DNA from: Bacteroidota bacterium
GTDB lineage: Bacteria > Bacteroidota > Bacteroidia > Sphingobacteriales > Sphingobacteriaceae
Direction of reading: 5' to 3'
DNA length: 64,000 bases
Assembly: GCA_023450085.1 (NCBI GenBank)
Contig: JAEXHI010000030.1
Location: forward strand, 372,001-436,000
The notes beneath the pieces were generated by a model that saw only the letters and a list, made by a program, of their open reading frames with translations, was not told where the DNA came from and did no database searches. The position numbers were made by a program, and so were the translations under genes. This document shows, in pieces, positions 35,176 through 44,629 of this stretch (positions are counted from its first letter, which is position 1; the number at the start of each line of letters is the position of its first letter).

Positions 35176-36075
35176 TTAACGTTGAGGTTTTGCAAATTTT
35201 CTCGTGCCTGCAACACACATAATTACGCCAACGGTAACGGCTAACATGCCTATACTTACTTGTTCGTGCAGTAGCGAAGCTGCCAAAGCCAAGCCAAAGA
35301 AAGGCTGTAATAATTGCAATTGACCTATGGTGGCTGTACCACCTTGGGCCAAGCCGCGGTACCAAAAAATAAACCCAATAAACATACTGAACAATGACAC
35401 ATAGGCCAAACTGCCCCAAGCTCCCACGCTAATACCTTCAAAAGAAGCGGGGAAATAGCAGAAACTAAGAGGCAACATGATGGGTAAAGAAATTACCAAA
35501 GCCCAAGAAATGACCTGCCAACCGCCCAAAGTTTTCGTGAGTTTTGCACCTTCGGCATAGCCTAGTCCACAAAGGATAACGGCCAATAGCATTAAAATAT
35601 CTCCAAGGGGAGAAGCACTAAGCCCCTGCGCAAAAGCATAGCCTACAACCAACAAACTGCCCATCAATGAAAAGAACCAAAAAATAGGTCTGGGACGTTC
35701 GCCACCACGTAGGATCCCAAAAATGGCGGTAGCCAAGGGCAGAATACCTACAAAAACAATGGAATGGGCCGAACTGACGTATTGCAAAGCCAATGCACTA
35801 AGTAAGGGGAAACCAACAATTACGCCTAAAGCCACAATAACTAAAGGGAAAAACTGTTCTTTACTTGGTCTCTTTTCTTTAAAAACCAGTAAGGCAATTA
35901 AAGCCAATATGCCAGCAATAGAGGCTCTGGCCAAAGTCACAAATACAGGATTAAATTCTAGAACCGCCATTCTGGTTGCTGGTAAAGAACCGCTAAATAA
36001 TACCACGCCGATAAATCCATTTACCCAAGCTTGTGTGGTATCTTCTTTTACTTTATGAATACTGATTTCTGTCAT
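35176..36075 (-). CDS. EamA family transporter (drug/metabolite transporter superfamily)
   Basis: 299 residues with about ten membrane helices in two EamA repeats (about 18-145 and 155-290). Members export amino acids, nucleosides or other metabolites from the cytoplasm. The divergent neighbour is a MocR-type regulator, a pairing often seen when the regulator controls the exporter. The end of the gene lies 52 bases before the two-domain GNAT start. Confidence 0.9.
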   Translation of the reverse strand: MTEISIHKVKEDTTQAWVNGFIGVVLFSGSLPATRMAVLEFNPVFVTLARASIAGILALIALLVFKEKRPSKEQFFPLVIVALGVIVGFPLLSALALQYVSSAHSIVFVGILPLATAIFGILRGGERPRPIFWFFSLMGSLLVVGYAFAQGLSASPLGDILMLLAVILCGLGYAEGAKLTKTLGGWQVISWALVISLPIMLPLSFCYFPASFEGISVGAWGSLAYVSLFSMFIGFIFWYRGLAQGGTATIGQLQLLQPFFGLALAASLLHEQVSIGMLAVTVGVIMCVAGTRKFAKPQR

Positions 36076-36134
36076 GTGCTAAAATATTTTGATACAAAGC
36101 TCCGCATAGACCATGAATAAGCACAGTCACAGTT

Positions 36135-36165
36135 TTTAATTTTACAATGGATACAGTTAGCTTTG
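36135..36165 (+). promoter_or_regulatory. candidate promoter of the MocR gene (leaderless transcript)
   Basis: TTTA (36135-36138), a 19-base spacer and an exact TAGCTTTG (36158-36165). The GTG start codon at 36170 lies only 4 bases after the -7 box, so the transcript would begin at or next to the start codon. Confidence 0.5.
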
Positions 36166-36169
36166 TGAG

Positions 36170-37594
36170 GTGAAGAAAGATTTCATCTATAACGAAATAG
36201 CGAATAATATTGCCAGTAAGATCAAAACTGGAATTTTGCAGGCTGGTGAACGTTTGGCCTCGGTAAGGATGCTGAGTAGGGAACATGGTATTAGTATCAA
36301 TACGGCCAAAAGGGTATTTCTTGAACTGGAAGCCCAGTCGTTGGTACAATCAAAACCACAATCGGGATATTTTGTGAGCCCGTTAAATTATTTGAAGCTT
36401 CCTTTGCCTCAAGCTAGTCAGCCTTTGCCCACAGCGAATATTACAGAGCCCAATGAGTTGATTGACAGTGTGTATTCCAATATGGGGAACAAGGAGTTGA
36501 CTCTTCTTTCCATTGGGGTACCTTCAGGGAATTTACTGCCTTTGGCAAAATTGAAAAAGGAAGTAGTATTGGCAACCAGGGCATTAAAAGAAGGGGGAAC
36601 GGAATATGAGCCCCTACAAGGCAATGTGAAATTGAGAAGAATGATTGCCGCTCGTTCCTTGGCTTGGGAAGGCCATTTAAAGGAGAGTGATGTGGTAACC
36701 ACAGCGGGTTGTATGAACGCTTTAACCTTATGTTTATTGGCATTGACAAAACCAGGAGATACCATTGCAATGGAAAGCCCCTGTTATCCTGGTATTTTAC
36801 AGCTTGCCTTAAGTTTACGATTAAAGGTGATGGAAATCGCTACAGATCCTGTGAAGGGCGTTGATATTGATGCACTAAAAGCCTTGCTGCCGCAAATTAA
36901 TGTATGCTTGTTGGTTCCTAATTTCAATACGCCTTTGGGTTATTGTATGCCTGATGAACAAAAGAAGGAAGTAGTCATGTTGTTGGAAAAACATGACATT
37001 CCCTTAATTGAAGATGATACTTATGGCGACCTTCATTTTGGAGCCGAGCGGCCAAAGTGCTGCAAGTCTTTTGATACCAAAGGAAATGTGTTGTATTGTG
37101 GTTCTGTTTCTAAAACCTTGGCTCCAGGCTATCGAGTGGGCTGGGTTGCTCCAGGGAAGTACAAGGAACAGGTCATGAGGTTGAAAATGATTCATGCGTT
37201 GTCGTCTACGTCTGTGATTAATGAAGCAGTGGGTAATTTCTTGATGACTGGTAGGTATGAAAACCACTTGCGTCATCTTCGTAAAACATTACAGGAAAAC
37301 TATCAGCGTTATGCTTTGGCCATTGCAGAGTTTTTCCCAGCAGGAACAAAAATCAGTAGACCACAGGGAGGATTGGCCTTATGGGTAGAATTTCCCGAAG
37401 GCATTGATACGGCAACCCTGTATAACTATGCCATGAAAAAGCAAATCAGCATTGCGCCTGGTCGTATGTTTACCTTGCAAGAACAGTTTCACAATTGTAT
37501 GCGCCTTTGTATTGGCCTACCTTGGACAGATGATCTGCGATTGACCTTAAAGCAAATTGGCAATTTGGCCAAGTGGATGGCTGCTAGGTCTTAA
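36170..37594 (+). CDS. MocR/PdxR-type regulator (GntR HTH + aminotransferase-like domain)
   Basis: 474 residues starting at GTG. Residues 1-72 are a GntR winged helix (RLASVRMLSREHGISINTAKRVF). The rest is a class I aminotransferase-like domain with a PLP-binding Lys in CGSVSKTLAPGYRVGW. MocR proteins sense PLP or amino-acid adducts and control adjacent genes. This one diverges from the EamA exporter with 94 bases between the starts. Its stop codon overlaps the convergent amidotransferase stop codon by 4 bases. Confidence 0.92.
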   Translation: MKKDFIYNEIANNIASKIKTGILQAGERLASVRMLSREHGISINTAKRVFLELEAQSLVQSKPQSGYFVSPLNYLKLPLPQASQPLPTANITEPNELIDSVYSNMGNKELTLLSIGVPSGNLLPLAKLKKEVVLATRALKEGGTEYEPLQGNVKLRRMIAARSLAWEGHLKESDVVTTAGCMNALTLCLLALTKPGDTIAMESPCYPGILQLALSLRLKVMEIATDPVKGVDIDALKALLPQINVCLLVPNFNTPLGYCMPDEQKKEVVMLLEKHDIPLIEDDTYGDLHFGAERPKCCKSFDTKGNVLYCGSVSKTLAPGYRVGWVAPGKYKEQVMRLKMIHALSSTSVINEAVGNFLMTGRYENHLRHLRKTLQENYQRYALAIAEFFPAGTKISRPQGGLALWVEFPEGIDTATLYNYAMKKQISIAPGRMFTLQEQFHNCMRLCIGLPWTDDLRLTLKQIGNLAKWMAARS

Positions 37595-38313
37595 TATTTG
37601 CTTTTGAGATAAGTATTGGTCAAATGATCTAAAAAGAGAAATAATTTGTTGTTCATCTCCTTAAAATCATACTGACGGATAAACGCTGGCTTTTGTACAA
37701 ATTGATCGTTGCTGCGGTAAAGAAAATCTCCTTCTGCCGCAATAAGCAGTTCAACCACTTCCTTGGTAAGTTCCATGTGGCACTGGAAGGCATAAACCAA
37801 ATTGCTATAGGCAACAATTTGCCGTGGACAACCTTCGCTAGCGGCTAATATTTTACTGCTTTCGGTAAGGCCAGGCATATCGCTGTGCCAATGTCCTACC
37901 GCTAATGGGGTACCAAAATGCCTAATCTTTTCATCCATTAGGCCCACTTCCGTAAGGTTAATGGGAAAAACGCCAATTTCTTTTTCGGGACTGTGTTCAA
38001 AGGCAGCACCCAAGGCTACTCCAATTAACTGCGCTCCCAAACAAACGCCTACTACCGCTTTACCTGCTTGGATGCATTTTAAAATGAGCGCTTGTTCTGC
38101 TTTTGAATTAAAATGAGGACAATCCAATAACGTAGTATCTGGACTTTGGGGGCCTCCCATCACCAGCAATAAATCAATATGTTCTACTGAGCTGGGTAGG
38201 GCTTGCCCTTCATATACTTTTGAAAAGCTGATGTTATAATTTCGCTGTTCGGCCCATTCTAGGTAGGCGCCCGGAGCTTCAAATGTTTCGTGTTGTACAA
38301 TATGGATGTGCAT
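37591..38313 (-). CDS. type 1 glutamine amidotransferase (class I GATase)
   Basis: 240 residues from the ATG at 38313 (MHIHIVQHETFEAPG); an upstream in-frame start at 38373 overlaps the YggS gene and lacks family character. The nucleophile Cys is in VVGVCLGAQLIG and the catalytic His in FQCHMELTKE. This is the GuaA-type class I fold as a stand-alone protein, similar to those that glutaminate or hydrolyse small gamma-glutamyl compounds. It is last in the GNAT-GNAT-AAA-YggS-GATase operon, 10 bases after yggS. Confidence 0.88.
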   Translation of the reverse strand: MHIHIVQHETFEAPGAYLEWAEQRNYNISFSKVYEGQALPSSVEHIDLLLVMGGPQSPDTTLLDCPHFNSKAEQALILKCIQAGKAVVGVCLGAQLIGVALGAAFEHSPEKEIGVFPINLTEVGLMDEKIRHFGTPLAVGHWHSDMPGLTESSKILAASEGCPRQIVAYSNLVYAFQCHMELTKEVVELLIAAEGDFLYRSNDQFVQKPAFIRQYDFKEMNNKLFLFLDHLTNTYLKSKY

Positions 38314-38323
38314 CGTTTCTTTT

Positions 38324-39055
38324 TTATTTGTTCTCGTTCCAGTAATAACTATCTGGTGTGGGTCTTGTGCCAAAAATAGCAGTGCCTACTCTCACCATGG
38401 TGGCCCCTTCGGCAATAGCCGCTTCTAAATCGCCACTCATACCCATGGATAGTTCCTGCATGTCAACATTAGGTATTTGCAAGGCAATGATTTGTTGTTG
38501 AATGTCTTTCAATAATCGAAAACACTTGCGCACCTTTTCTACCTCGGCACTTAGGAGGCCTATCGTCATTAAGCCTTTTATTTTTAGAGTAGATAGTTGT
38601 GCTACTTGTTGGGTCAATACAACAGCCTCCTCTGGACTTACGCCAAACTTGCTTTCTTCAAAAGAAGTGTTTACCTGTATTAAAACTTCCATGGTTTTGT
38701 TTTCAAAGCGTAAACGTTGGTGCAGCTTTTCGGCTAAATCCAAGCGGTCTAATGACTGGATGCAGGAAACATCGTATTTCAGTAAGTCTTTGATTTTGTT
38801 GGTCTGCAGGTGTCCAATAAAATGATTGATATGTGGAATTTCACTCAAAGCCTCATATTTTTCCTTAAGTTCCTGCACCTTGTTCTCGGCAATAAGGGTT
38901 TGTCCAGCGACTAACGCAATTTTTATACGATCAGCAGGAACGGTTTTGGTGGCCAGCAAAAGCTTTACTTCGCTTTGGTCTCTACCGCTCAAGGCGCATG
39001 CCTTTGCTATTCTTTCGATTATGGTATTGATGTTGATGAGTATATCCTCGCTCAT
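38324..39055 (-). CDS. YggS/PLPHP family PLP homeostasis protein
   Basis: 243 residues of the YggS (PROSC, PLPHP) family. LLLATKTVPADRI carries the PLP-binding Lys, and HFIGHLQTNKIKDLL, LKIKGLMTIG and the C-terminal ELSMGMSGDLEAAIAEGATMVRVGTAIFG are family signatures. PLPHP binds pyridoxal phosphate without catalysis and buffers vitamin B6 and keto-/amino-acid pools. Its start overlaps the AAA ATPase stop by 4 bases. Confidence 0.93.
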   Translation of the reverse strand: MSEDILININTIIERIAKACALSGRDQSEVKLLLATKTVPADRIKIALVAGQTLIAENKVQELKEKYEALSEIPHINHFIGHLQTNKIKDLLKYDVSCIQSLDRLDLAEKLHQRLRFENKTMEVLIQVNTSFEESKFGVSPEEAVVLTQQVAQLSTLKIKGLMTIGLLSAEVEKVRKCFRLLKDIQQQIIALQIPNVDMQELSMGMSGDLEAAIAEGATMVRVGTAIFGTRPTPDSYYWNENK

Positions 39056-39774
39056 GCGTTTTCCATTTTGTTCTTTTCTGCCAACGCTTTAATAAGTTTG
39101 GTTTTCACCAAGGTAAACGTAAGGTCTTTCGCTTCGGCAAATGAGATGTTGTATTGACGTTCTATATTTTGCAGGTGCTCTGGAAACTTTGATAATAGTT
39201 GGTCGTAATAATCATCCAAAACCTCTTTGGCGGGCATTTCAAAACCTATCCGTAGTTGAAAACGTCTAATAAGTGCACTGTCGATAATTTCGAGATGGTT
39301 CGTGGCACAAATCAATAGCGCATCTTCTGGATAATAATCGATCAATTGGATCAAAGTGTTCACCAGCCTTCTCATTTCACCAACATCTTTATCATCATTT
39401 CCCCTAGCTTTTCCTATCTGGTCAAATTCATCCAAAAAAAGCACGGCTTTTTCTCGGGCAGCTTTATCAAACACCAATTTGATATTCTGTGAGGTTTCGC
39501 CAATTTTTGAACAAATCACATTGCTCAAATTGAGGATCAAGATGTTTTTTCCCAAGGCGCTGGCAATGGCTTTTGCGGTCATGGTTTTGCCACAGCCCGA
39601 ACTGCCATACAATAGGACTTTGTTATTTACAGGTAATCCATATTGGTGCAATTCCTCAAGGTAGGTGTGTTCCTGCAAAAGCTGTGTTAAAGATTCTCTA
39701 CGGGTTTCATCCAGAAAGATATCATCTAAGGATACCTTCTCCCTGTCGTTTATGATCAGATCAACTATATTCAT
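39052..39774 (-). CDS. small AAA family ATPase
   Basis: 240 residues. Walker A GSSGCGKT (57-64), Walker B VLFLDEFD (111-118), sensor-type segment LLICATNHLEI and an Arg-finger-like SALIRRF. It is a single AAA module of the PF00004 type with a C-terminal helical lid and no protease or other effector domain. The target is unknown. It is coupled to yggS (4-base overlap), and its start codon directly follows the GNAT stop. Similar stand-alone AAA proteins are often annotated only as ATP-binding protein. Confidence 0.88.
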   Translation of the reverse strand: MNIVDLIINDREKVSLDDIFLDETRRESLTQLLQEHTYLEELHQYGLPVNNKVLLYGSSGCGKTMTAKAIASALGKNILILNLSNVICSKIGETSQNIKLVFDKAAREKAVLFLDEFDQIGKARGNDDKDVGEMRRLVNTLIQLIDYYPEDALLICATNHLEIIDSALIRRFQLRIGFEMPAKEVLDDYYDQLLSKFPEHLQNIERQYNISFAEAKDLTFTLVKTKLIKALAEKNKMENA

Positions 39775-40182
39775 TTATCTAAGATAGTCCACTTGATCCA
39801 ATGTATAACAATGTTCCCATTTGGTCATCCCAATTTTTGGATAATAATCTATCGCTTTAGGGGCTGATAATAAAATCAGCTTTGCTTGAGGACTGTGGTT
39901 TTTGGTAAAGCGAATCAAGGCTTTTCCTATTCCCATTTTCTGATAGCGCTCATCTACAGCTAGATCCGAAAGATAGGTGCAATACACAAAATCGGTTAAT
40001 GATCTTGCTACGCCAATTAGCTTGCCTTGGTGGCGGGCGGTGGCAATGAGGTTGGCATGCTGCAACATTTGGGCAATGCGTTCCGGTTCGTTTACTGGCC
40101 TTCTTTCCGCCAAGGTAGAAGCGGTGAGTACTTCGATAAACTCTGCCACGGTAATGTTTTCTTCAATTTGATAAGTAATCAT
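39775..40182 (-). CDS. GNAT family N-acetyltransferase
   Basis: 135 residues from the ATG at 40182 (MITYQIEENITVAEFI); the open frame runs to 40311 but the extra 43 residues lie between the genes and have no family likeness. Motif A is VDERYQKMGIGKALIRF (about 78-94), and the C-terminal segment KAIDYYPKIGMTKWEHCY fits the YhbS/PhnO-like branch. Its stop codon is directly followed by the AAA ATPase start. Second gene of the five-gene operon. Confidence 0.87.
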   Translation of the reverse strand: MITYQIEENITVAEFIEVLTASTLAERRPVNEPERIAQMLQHANLIATARHQGKLIGVARSLTDFVYCTYLSDLAVDERYQKMGIGKALIRFTKNHSPQAKLILLSAPKAIDYYPKIGMTKWEHCYTLDQVDYLR

Positions 40183-40237
40183 GTATTCAGGGATTAATGT
40201 GTTATTCGAGCGAACCTTATTTGGCCCGCTCTGATGA

Positions 40238-40690
40238 TTATTTCCACCAATGGTAATAGTTGTGTAGGGCATCGTATTCAAATCCGCAACGAGGATAAAG
40301 TTTGTTGCCAATGTCGTTGGTTTTTTCCGTTTCCAACATCAAACCACAAGCGCCAGTTTCTTTGCACCACTGCTTGCTACGGTCAATTAGCGCTACCGAA
40401 AGTCCGTGCCCTCTATAATCTGGATGTACAAATAAATCGCTCAATAGCCATTGCTTTTCTAATTTGGTATAGTGAAATAATTTGTATAGCTGTACAAAAC
40501 CTACCGCTTTTCCGTCAACTATCGCTAAAAAGATGTCAGATTCGCCGTTAAGCAAACGTTCCTTTAAAAAGGCTTTTCCTCTTTCTAAATCGGATTCTTG
40601 ACGATAGAAGATGCGGTAGAGATTAAATAACTCAGCGGCTTGGTCTAGCTCTTCGAGGCTAGCTTTTTTGATTTGATTTGATTTTTCCAT
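40238..40690 (-). CDS. GNAT family N-acetyltransferase
   Basis: 150 residues. Motif A is VHPDYRGHGLSVALIDRS (about 91-108). The end ETEKTNDIGNKLYPRCGFEYDALHNYYHWW matches the small GNAT branch that ends in aromatic residues. It is the first gene of the minus-strand operon. Its start is 95 bases from the divergent MocR start codon at 40786, which may regulate it. Confidence 0.87.
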   Translation of the reverse strand: MEKSNQIKKASLEELDQAAELFNLYRIFYRQESDLERGKAFLKERLLNGESDIFLAIVDGKAVGFVQLYKLFHYTKLEKQWLLSDLFVHPDYRGHGLSVALIDRSKQWCKETGACGLMLETEKTNDIGNKLYPRCGFEYDALHNYYHWWK

Positions 40691-40785
40691 ACTTGATAAT
40701 GTTTTTCTGTTTTGTTTTGCAACACAAAATTAGGTTATCTTTGGACTGTCTTACTGGTACAGTTTTTATAAAAATAGCTAGTCCA

Positions 40786-42210
40786 ATGCTGCGTTCATGG
40801 AAGTTTGAAGTACAATTAGATCAACATGACGATAAAGCCGTTTATCTGCAGATTGCCGATGCAATGATCAAGGATATTCAGTCGGGTAGGTTAAAAGCAG
40901 GAGATGCTTTGCCTGGAAGTAGGAACCTTGCGCAATTATTGAAGGTAAACCGAAATACCGTAGTGGAGGCACTTAATGTGCTCATTATGGAAGGTTGGTT
41001 GATTTCTAAAGAGCGACAGGGGACTTTTGTGGCTGATAACATTCCCAAGCTTGCCCCCGCTAGAAAAAACAAGCAATCTATCTCAATGGCGGTAGACCAG
41101 GTAGAAAAATCATTTCGCCTTCAGTTTGATGATGGACATCCCAATGCCAAAATTGCTCCTGTTACCGAATTGGCAAGGGCTTATCGACAAATCTTTAGCC
41201 TAAAAACCAAATGGCAATTGATGAGTTATGATGGCAACGCCCTCGGCGATGTAGCTTTCAGGCGGGAAATTGCACAAATGCTTAATCACCAACGAGGTAT
41301 GCAAGTGCAGGAAGAAAATCTTTGTATTACTAGAGGGAGCCAAATGGCAATGTATTTGGTGGCACAATGTTTATTGGAAGATGGTGATGAGGTGATGGTC
41401 GAAAATCCAGGCTACAAACCTGCTTGGAAAGCTTTTGAACATGCTGGAGCCAAGCTGCTTCCTGTTGGGGTAGATAAAGATGGTTTAGTGATCGACGAGG
41501 TAGTTGCATACTTAAAATCTAGGAAAAGGATTAAGGCCATTTATGTGACACCACATCATCAATATCCCACTACGGTAACCTTAAGTTTAAAAAGGCGACT
41601 GGAGTTGATTAGGCTTTCTAATGAATATGGTTTTTCCATTATTGAAGACGACTACGACAACGAATTTCATTTTGGTTATCGTCCCGTATTGCCTTTGTCG
41701 AGCTTCCCAGAGCTTAAAAACTATGTGTATATCGGTACCATGAGTAAAGTAGTTTCTCCTGTGTTGCGTGTAGGTTATTTAACCAGTAGTGATGGTGGCT
41801 TAATAGAAAAAGTGGGGCGATTAAGGAAAATAATTGATGTGAATGGAGACAGTATTATGGAACAGGCTGTTTTACAATTGATAAAAGACGGGGCTATTAA
41901 GCGGCATGTCAAAAAAGCGACTAGCTATTACAAAGCCAAAAGAGATTTTACGGCAGCGCTTTTGGAAAAATACCTTAAAGACAAAGTAATTTATACTATT
42001 CCAGATGGAGGCTTGGCTTTTTGGATTGCCATGAAAACACCCGTGGATTGGATTGGTTTTTCTCAAAAAATGCTTCAAAAAGGGATTAAAATTACGAGCC
42101 CTGACACTTATGGTTTAGACAGTAGTGCAAATGGACTAAGATTGGGCTATGGTGCTTTAAATGAAGAAGAATTAGAGGAAGGTATTATTGCTTTAAGTAA
42201 TTGCCTGTGA
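40786..42210 (+). CDS. MocR/PdxR-type regulator (GntR HTH + aminotransferase-like domain)
   Basis: 474 residues from the ATG at 40786 (MLRSWKFEVQLD); the frame is open to 40678 but that stretch is the divergent promoter region. Residues about 18-85 form a GntR winged helix (LPGSRNLAQLLKVNRNTVVEAL); the rest is an aminotransferase-like domain with the PLP-binding Lys in IGTMSKVVSPVLRVGY. It faces the GNAT-GNAT-AAA-YggS-GATase operon, whose PLP protein YggS suggests a link with vitamin B6 or amino-acid sensing. Confidence 0.92.
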   Translation: MLRSWKFEVQLDQHDDKAVYLQIADAMIKDIQSGRLKAGDALPGSRNLAQLLKVNRNTVVEALNVLIMEGWLISKERQGTFVADNIPKLAPARKNKQSISMAVDQVEKSFRLQFDDGHPNAKIAPVTELARAYRQIFSLKTKWQLMSYDGNALGDVAFRREIAQMLNHQRGMQVQEENLCITRGSQMAMYLVAQCLLEDGDEVMVENPGYKPAWKAFEHAGAKLLPVGVDKDGLVIDEVVAYLKSRKRIKAIYVTPHHQYPTTVTLSLKRRLELIRLSNEYGFSIIEDDYDNEFHFGYRPVLPLSSFPELKNYVYIGTMSKVVSPVLRVGYLTSSDGGLIEKVGRLRKIIDVNGDSIMEQAVLQLIKDGAIKRHVKKATSYYKAKRDFTAALLEKYLKDKVIYTIPDGGLAFWIAMKTPVDWIGFSQKMLQKGIKITSPDTYGLDSSANGLRLGYGALNEEELEEGIIALSNCL

Positions 42211-42303
42211 ACACTCACTCCACAAAAAAAATGTATCATTGTTAATACCTTAATTTGTAAATGACCAAACCCTATTATTTTAGTTTTTTATTCCTATTTA
42301 AAA

Positions 42304-44619
42304 ATGAAAAAACACATACTAAGCATTGGTGCAATTTTAACCGTTTTTACATTGAAGGCTCAAAATAAACCACTAACCGAGCAAGATTATGCTAGGGCAG
42401 AACAATTTCTAAGCTATAATGTTGAACCCTTTGTAGATGGTAACACTGTTCGTCCAAGTTGGACCAATGGAGAGCGCCTGATTTATTTGGCGACCACTAA
42501 AAATGGCAGTGAGTTTTTATGGGTAGACCCCGTAAAGAAAACGAAAGTGCCTGCTTTTGACCATCAGAAATTGGCAGAAGCCTTAAACAAAGCAACGGGT
42601 AAAACTTACCAAGCTTACAAATTACCTTTTCAAAGTATTTCACTTGCCAGCGATGAAAAGAGCTTTCAGTTTTTTGCTGACGAAAAATCATGGACTTATC
42701 AGATGGATAAAAATGAGCTTAGCGCAGGAAGGGTAAGTGCTGTGGCAAGGTCATTTAGTGCCGAAAGAGGCGGAACTCAAGGAGGGTCATTATCTCCTGA
42801 TGCCAAAAAAATGGTGTTTATTAAAGATTGGAATTTATGGTTGAGAGACATTGCTTCCAAAAAAGAAACACAGCTTACTTTTGATGGCGTAAAAGATTAT
42901 GGATATGCAACGGATAATGCAGGGTGGAAATCGAGCGACAGACCCATCGTACGTTGGTCGCCAGATTCGAAAAAACTCACCACTTTCCAGCAGGATCAAC
43001 GTCATTTGAACGACATGTATTTGGTGACCACCAATGTAGGTTCGCCAACCTTAAAAGCTTGGAAATATCCTTTGCCAGGAGATAAAGAAGTGGCCAAGTT
43101 GCGTAGAGTGGTAATTGATGTAGAAAATCCTAAAGTGATAAGTTTGCAGATTCCTTTGGATGACCATAGAAGTTCATTAAGCGACGATATTGTTGATGGT
43201 GGACAGCTGGCAGACATTGATTGGAATGCTGATGGTACAGAGTTCGCTTTCTTATCTACCTCTAGAGACCACAAAATCTCTAAACTGCAAATTGCCAATG
43301 CAAGCACAGGTGCCGTAAGAGAAGTATTTACCGAGACAGTTAAAACACAGTTTGAATCAGGGGTAAACTCTATTAATTGGCGTTATTTACCAAAAACCAA
43401 CGAAATTTTATGGTACTCGGAACGTGATAACTGGGGGCATTTGTATTTATATGATGCCAAAACAGGAAAAGTAAAGAACCAGATTACTAAAGGGAACTGG
43501 TTAGTGGGAAGGTTATTGCGTGTAGATGAAAAAACCAGAACCTTATGGTTTACAGGACACGGCCGAGAAAAAGGTAATCCATACTTTGCGTACTTGTACC
43601 GTGTGGGTTTTGATGGCAAAGGTTTCACCCTGTTAACGCCAGATGCAGGCAATCACCAAGTGTCGTTTTCTCCCGCATTCAATTATATCGTTGATACCTA
43701 TTCGCAACCTAATGTGCCAGGGGTAACTGTTTTGAGAGATTTAAAGGGCAAACAAATTGAAGAATTGGGCAGAACTGATATTTCAAGGTTGTTGGCTAAG
43801 GGCTGGAAAGCTCCTGATGTAGTACAAATGGTAGCTGCAGATGGACAAACAGATATTTATGGTTTGGTGTTCACACCAACCAAAATGGAAGCAGGTAAGA
43901 AATATCCTGTAGTGGATTATATTTATCCAGGTCCGCAAGGCGGAAGTGTGGGCAGTTGGTCTTTTTCTGCTTCAAGGTCTGACCACCAAGCATTGGCCGA
44001 ACTAGGATTTATTGTAGTAGTGATTGAAGGTACGAGCAATCCTTACCGTTCAAAAAGCTATCACGATATGGCTTATGGCAATATGGGTGAAAATACTTTG
44101 CCTGACCAAATTACAGCCATTAAGCAATTGGCACAAAAATACCCTATGGATTTGGATAAAGTTGGTATTTGGGGCCATTCAGGTGGTGGTTTTGCTACGG
44201 CTGCGGCCATGTTCCGTTACCCTGATTTCTTTAAAGTAGGGGTGTCTCAAGCTGGTAACCACGAAAACAGAAACTACGAGGACGACTGGGGCGAGCGTTA
44301 TAATGGTTTGTTAGCTAATTCAGATTATGAGGCACAAGCGAACCAAAACCATGCAAAAAACTTGAAGGGTAAACTAATGTTGGCCCATGGGATGATGGAT
44401 AATAACGTGCCTCCGTATAATACTTATTTAGTGGTTGATGCTTTAAACAAAGCCAATAAAGATTATGATTTAGTATTGTTCCCACATAGTGCCCATGGTT
44501 TTGGAGCTAACAATCCTTACATGACACGTCGCCGTTGGGATTACTTTGTGAAAAACTTATTGGGTGCAGAACCTCCTAAGGAATATAATTTAAGAGGAAC
44601 TAATCAATTGCAGAGATAG
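42304..44619 (+). CDS. S9 family peptidase, dipeptidyl-peptidase IV type
   Basis: 771 residues with a signal peptide (about 1-19, ending LKAQ). An N-terminal eight-bladed beta-propeller (about 40-480) precedes the prolyl-oligopeptidase alpha/beta-hydrolase domain (about 500-771). The nucleophile is S626 in WGHSGGGFAT; the Asp lies in HGMMDNNVPP and the His in SAHGFG. It removes dipeptides, typically after Pro, from peptides in the periplasm or at the cell surface. Confidence 0.93.
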   Translation: MKKHILSIGAILTVFTLKAQNKPLTEQDYARAEQFLSYNVEPFVDGNTVRPSWTNGERLIYLATTKNGSEFLWVDPVKKTKVPAFDHQKLAEALNKATGKTYQAYKLPFQSISLASDEKSFQFFADEKSWTYQMDKNELSAGRVSAVARSFSAERGGTQGGSLSPDAKKMVFIKDWNLWLRDIASKKETQLTFDGVKDYGYATDNAGWKSSDRPIVRWSPDSKKLTTFQQDQRHLNDMYLVTTNVGSPTLKAWKYPLPGDKEVAKLRRVVIDVENPKVISLQIPLDDHRSSLSDDIVDGGQLADIDWNADGTEFAFLSTSRDHKISKLQIANASTGAVREVFTETVKTQFESGVNSINWRYLPKTNEILWYSERDNWGHLYLYDAKTGKVKNQITKGNWLVGRLLRVDEKTRTLWFTGHGREKGNPYFAYLYRVGFDGKGFTLLTPDAGNHQVSFSPAFNYIVDTYSQPNVPGVTVLRDLKGKQIEELGRTDISRLLAKGWKAPDVVQMVAADGQTDIYGLVFTPTKMEAGKKYPVVDYIYPGPQGGSVGSWSFSASRSDHQALAELGFIVVVIEGTSNPYRSKSYHDMAYGNMGENTLPDQITAIKQLAQKYPMDLDKVGIWGHSGGGFATAAAMFRYPDFFKVGVSQAGNHENRNYEDDWGERYNGLLANSDYEAQANQNHAKNLKGKLMLAHGMMDNNVPPYNTYLVVDALNKANKDYDLVLFPHSAHGFGANNPYMTRRRWDYFVKNLLGAEPPKEYNLRGTNQLQR

Positions 44620-44629
44620 ACAATATAGT

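Noticed and set aside
36418..37276. Three minus-strand open frames (90-115 codons) inside the MocR gene
   Set aside because: Antisense shadows of a conserved two-domain regulator; two of them overlap each other in different frames.
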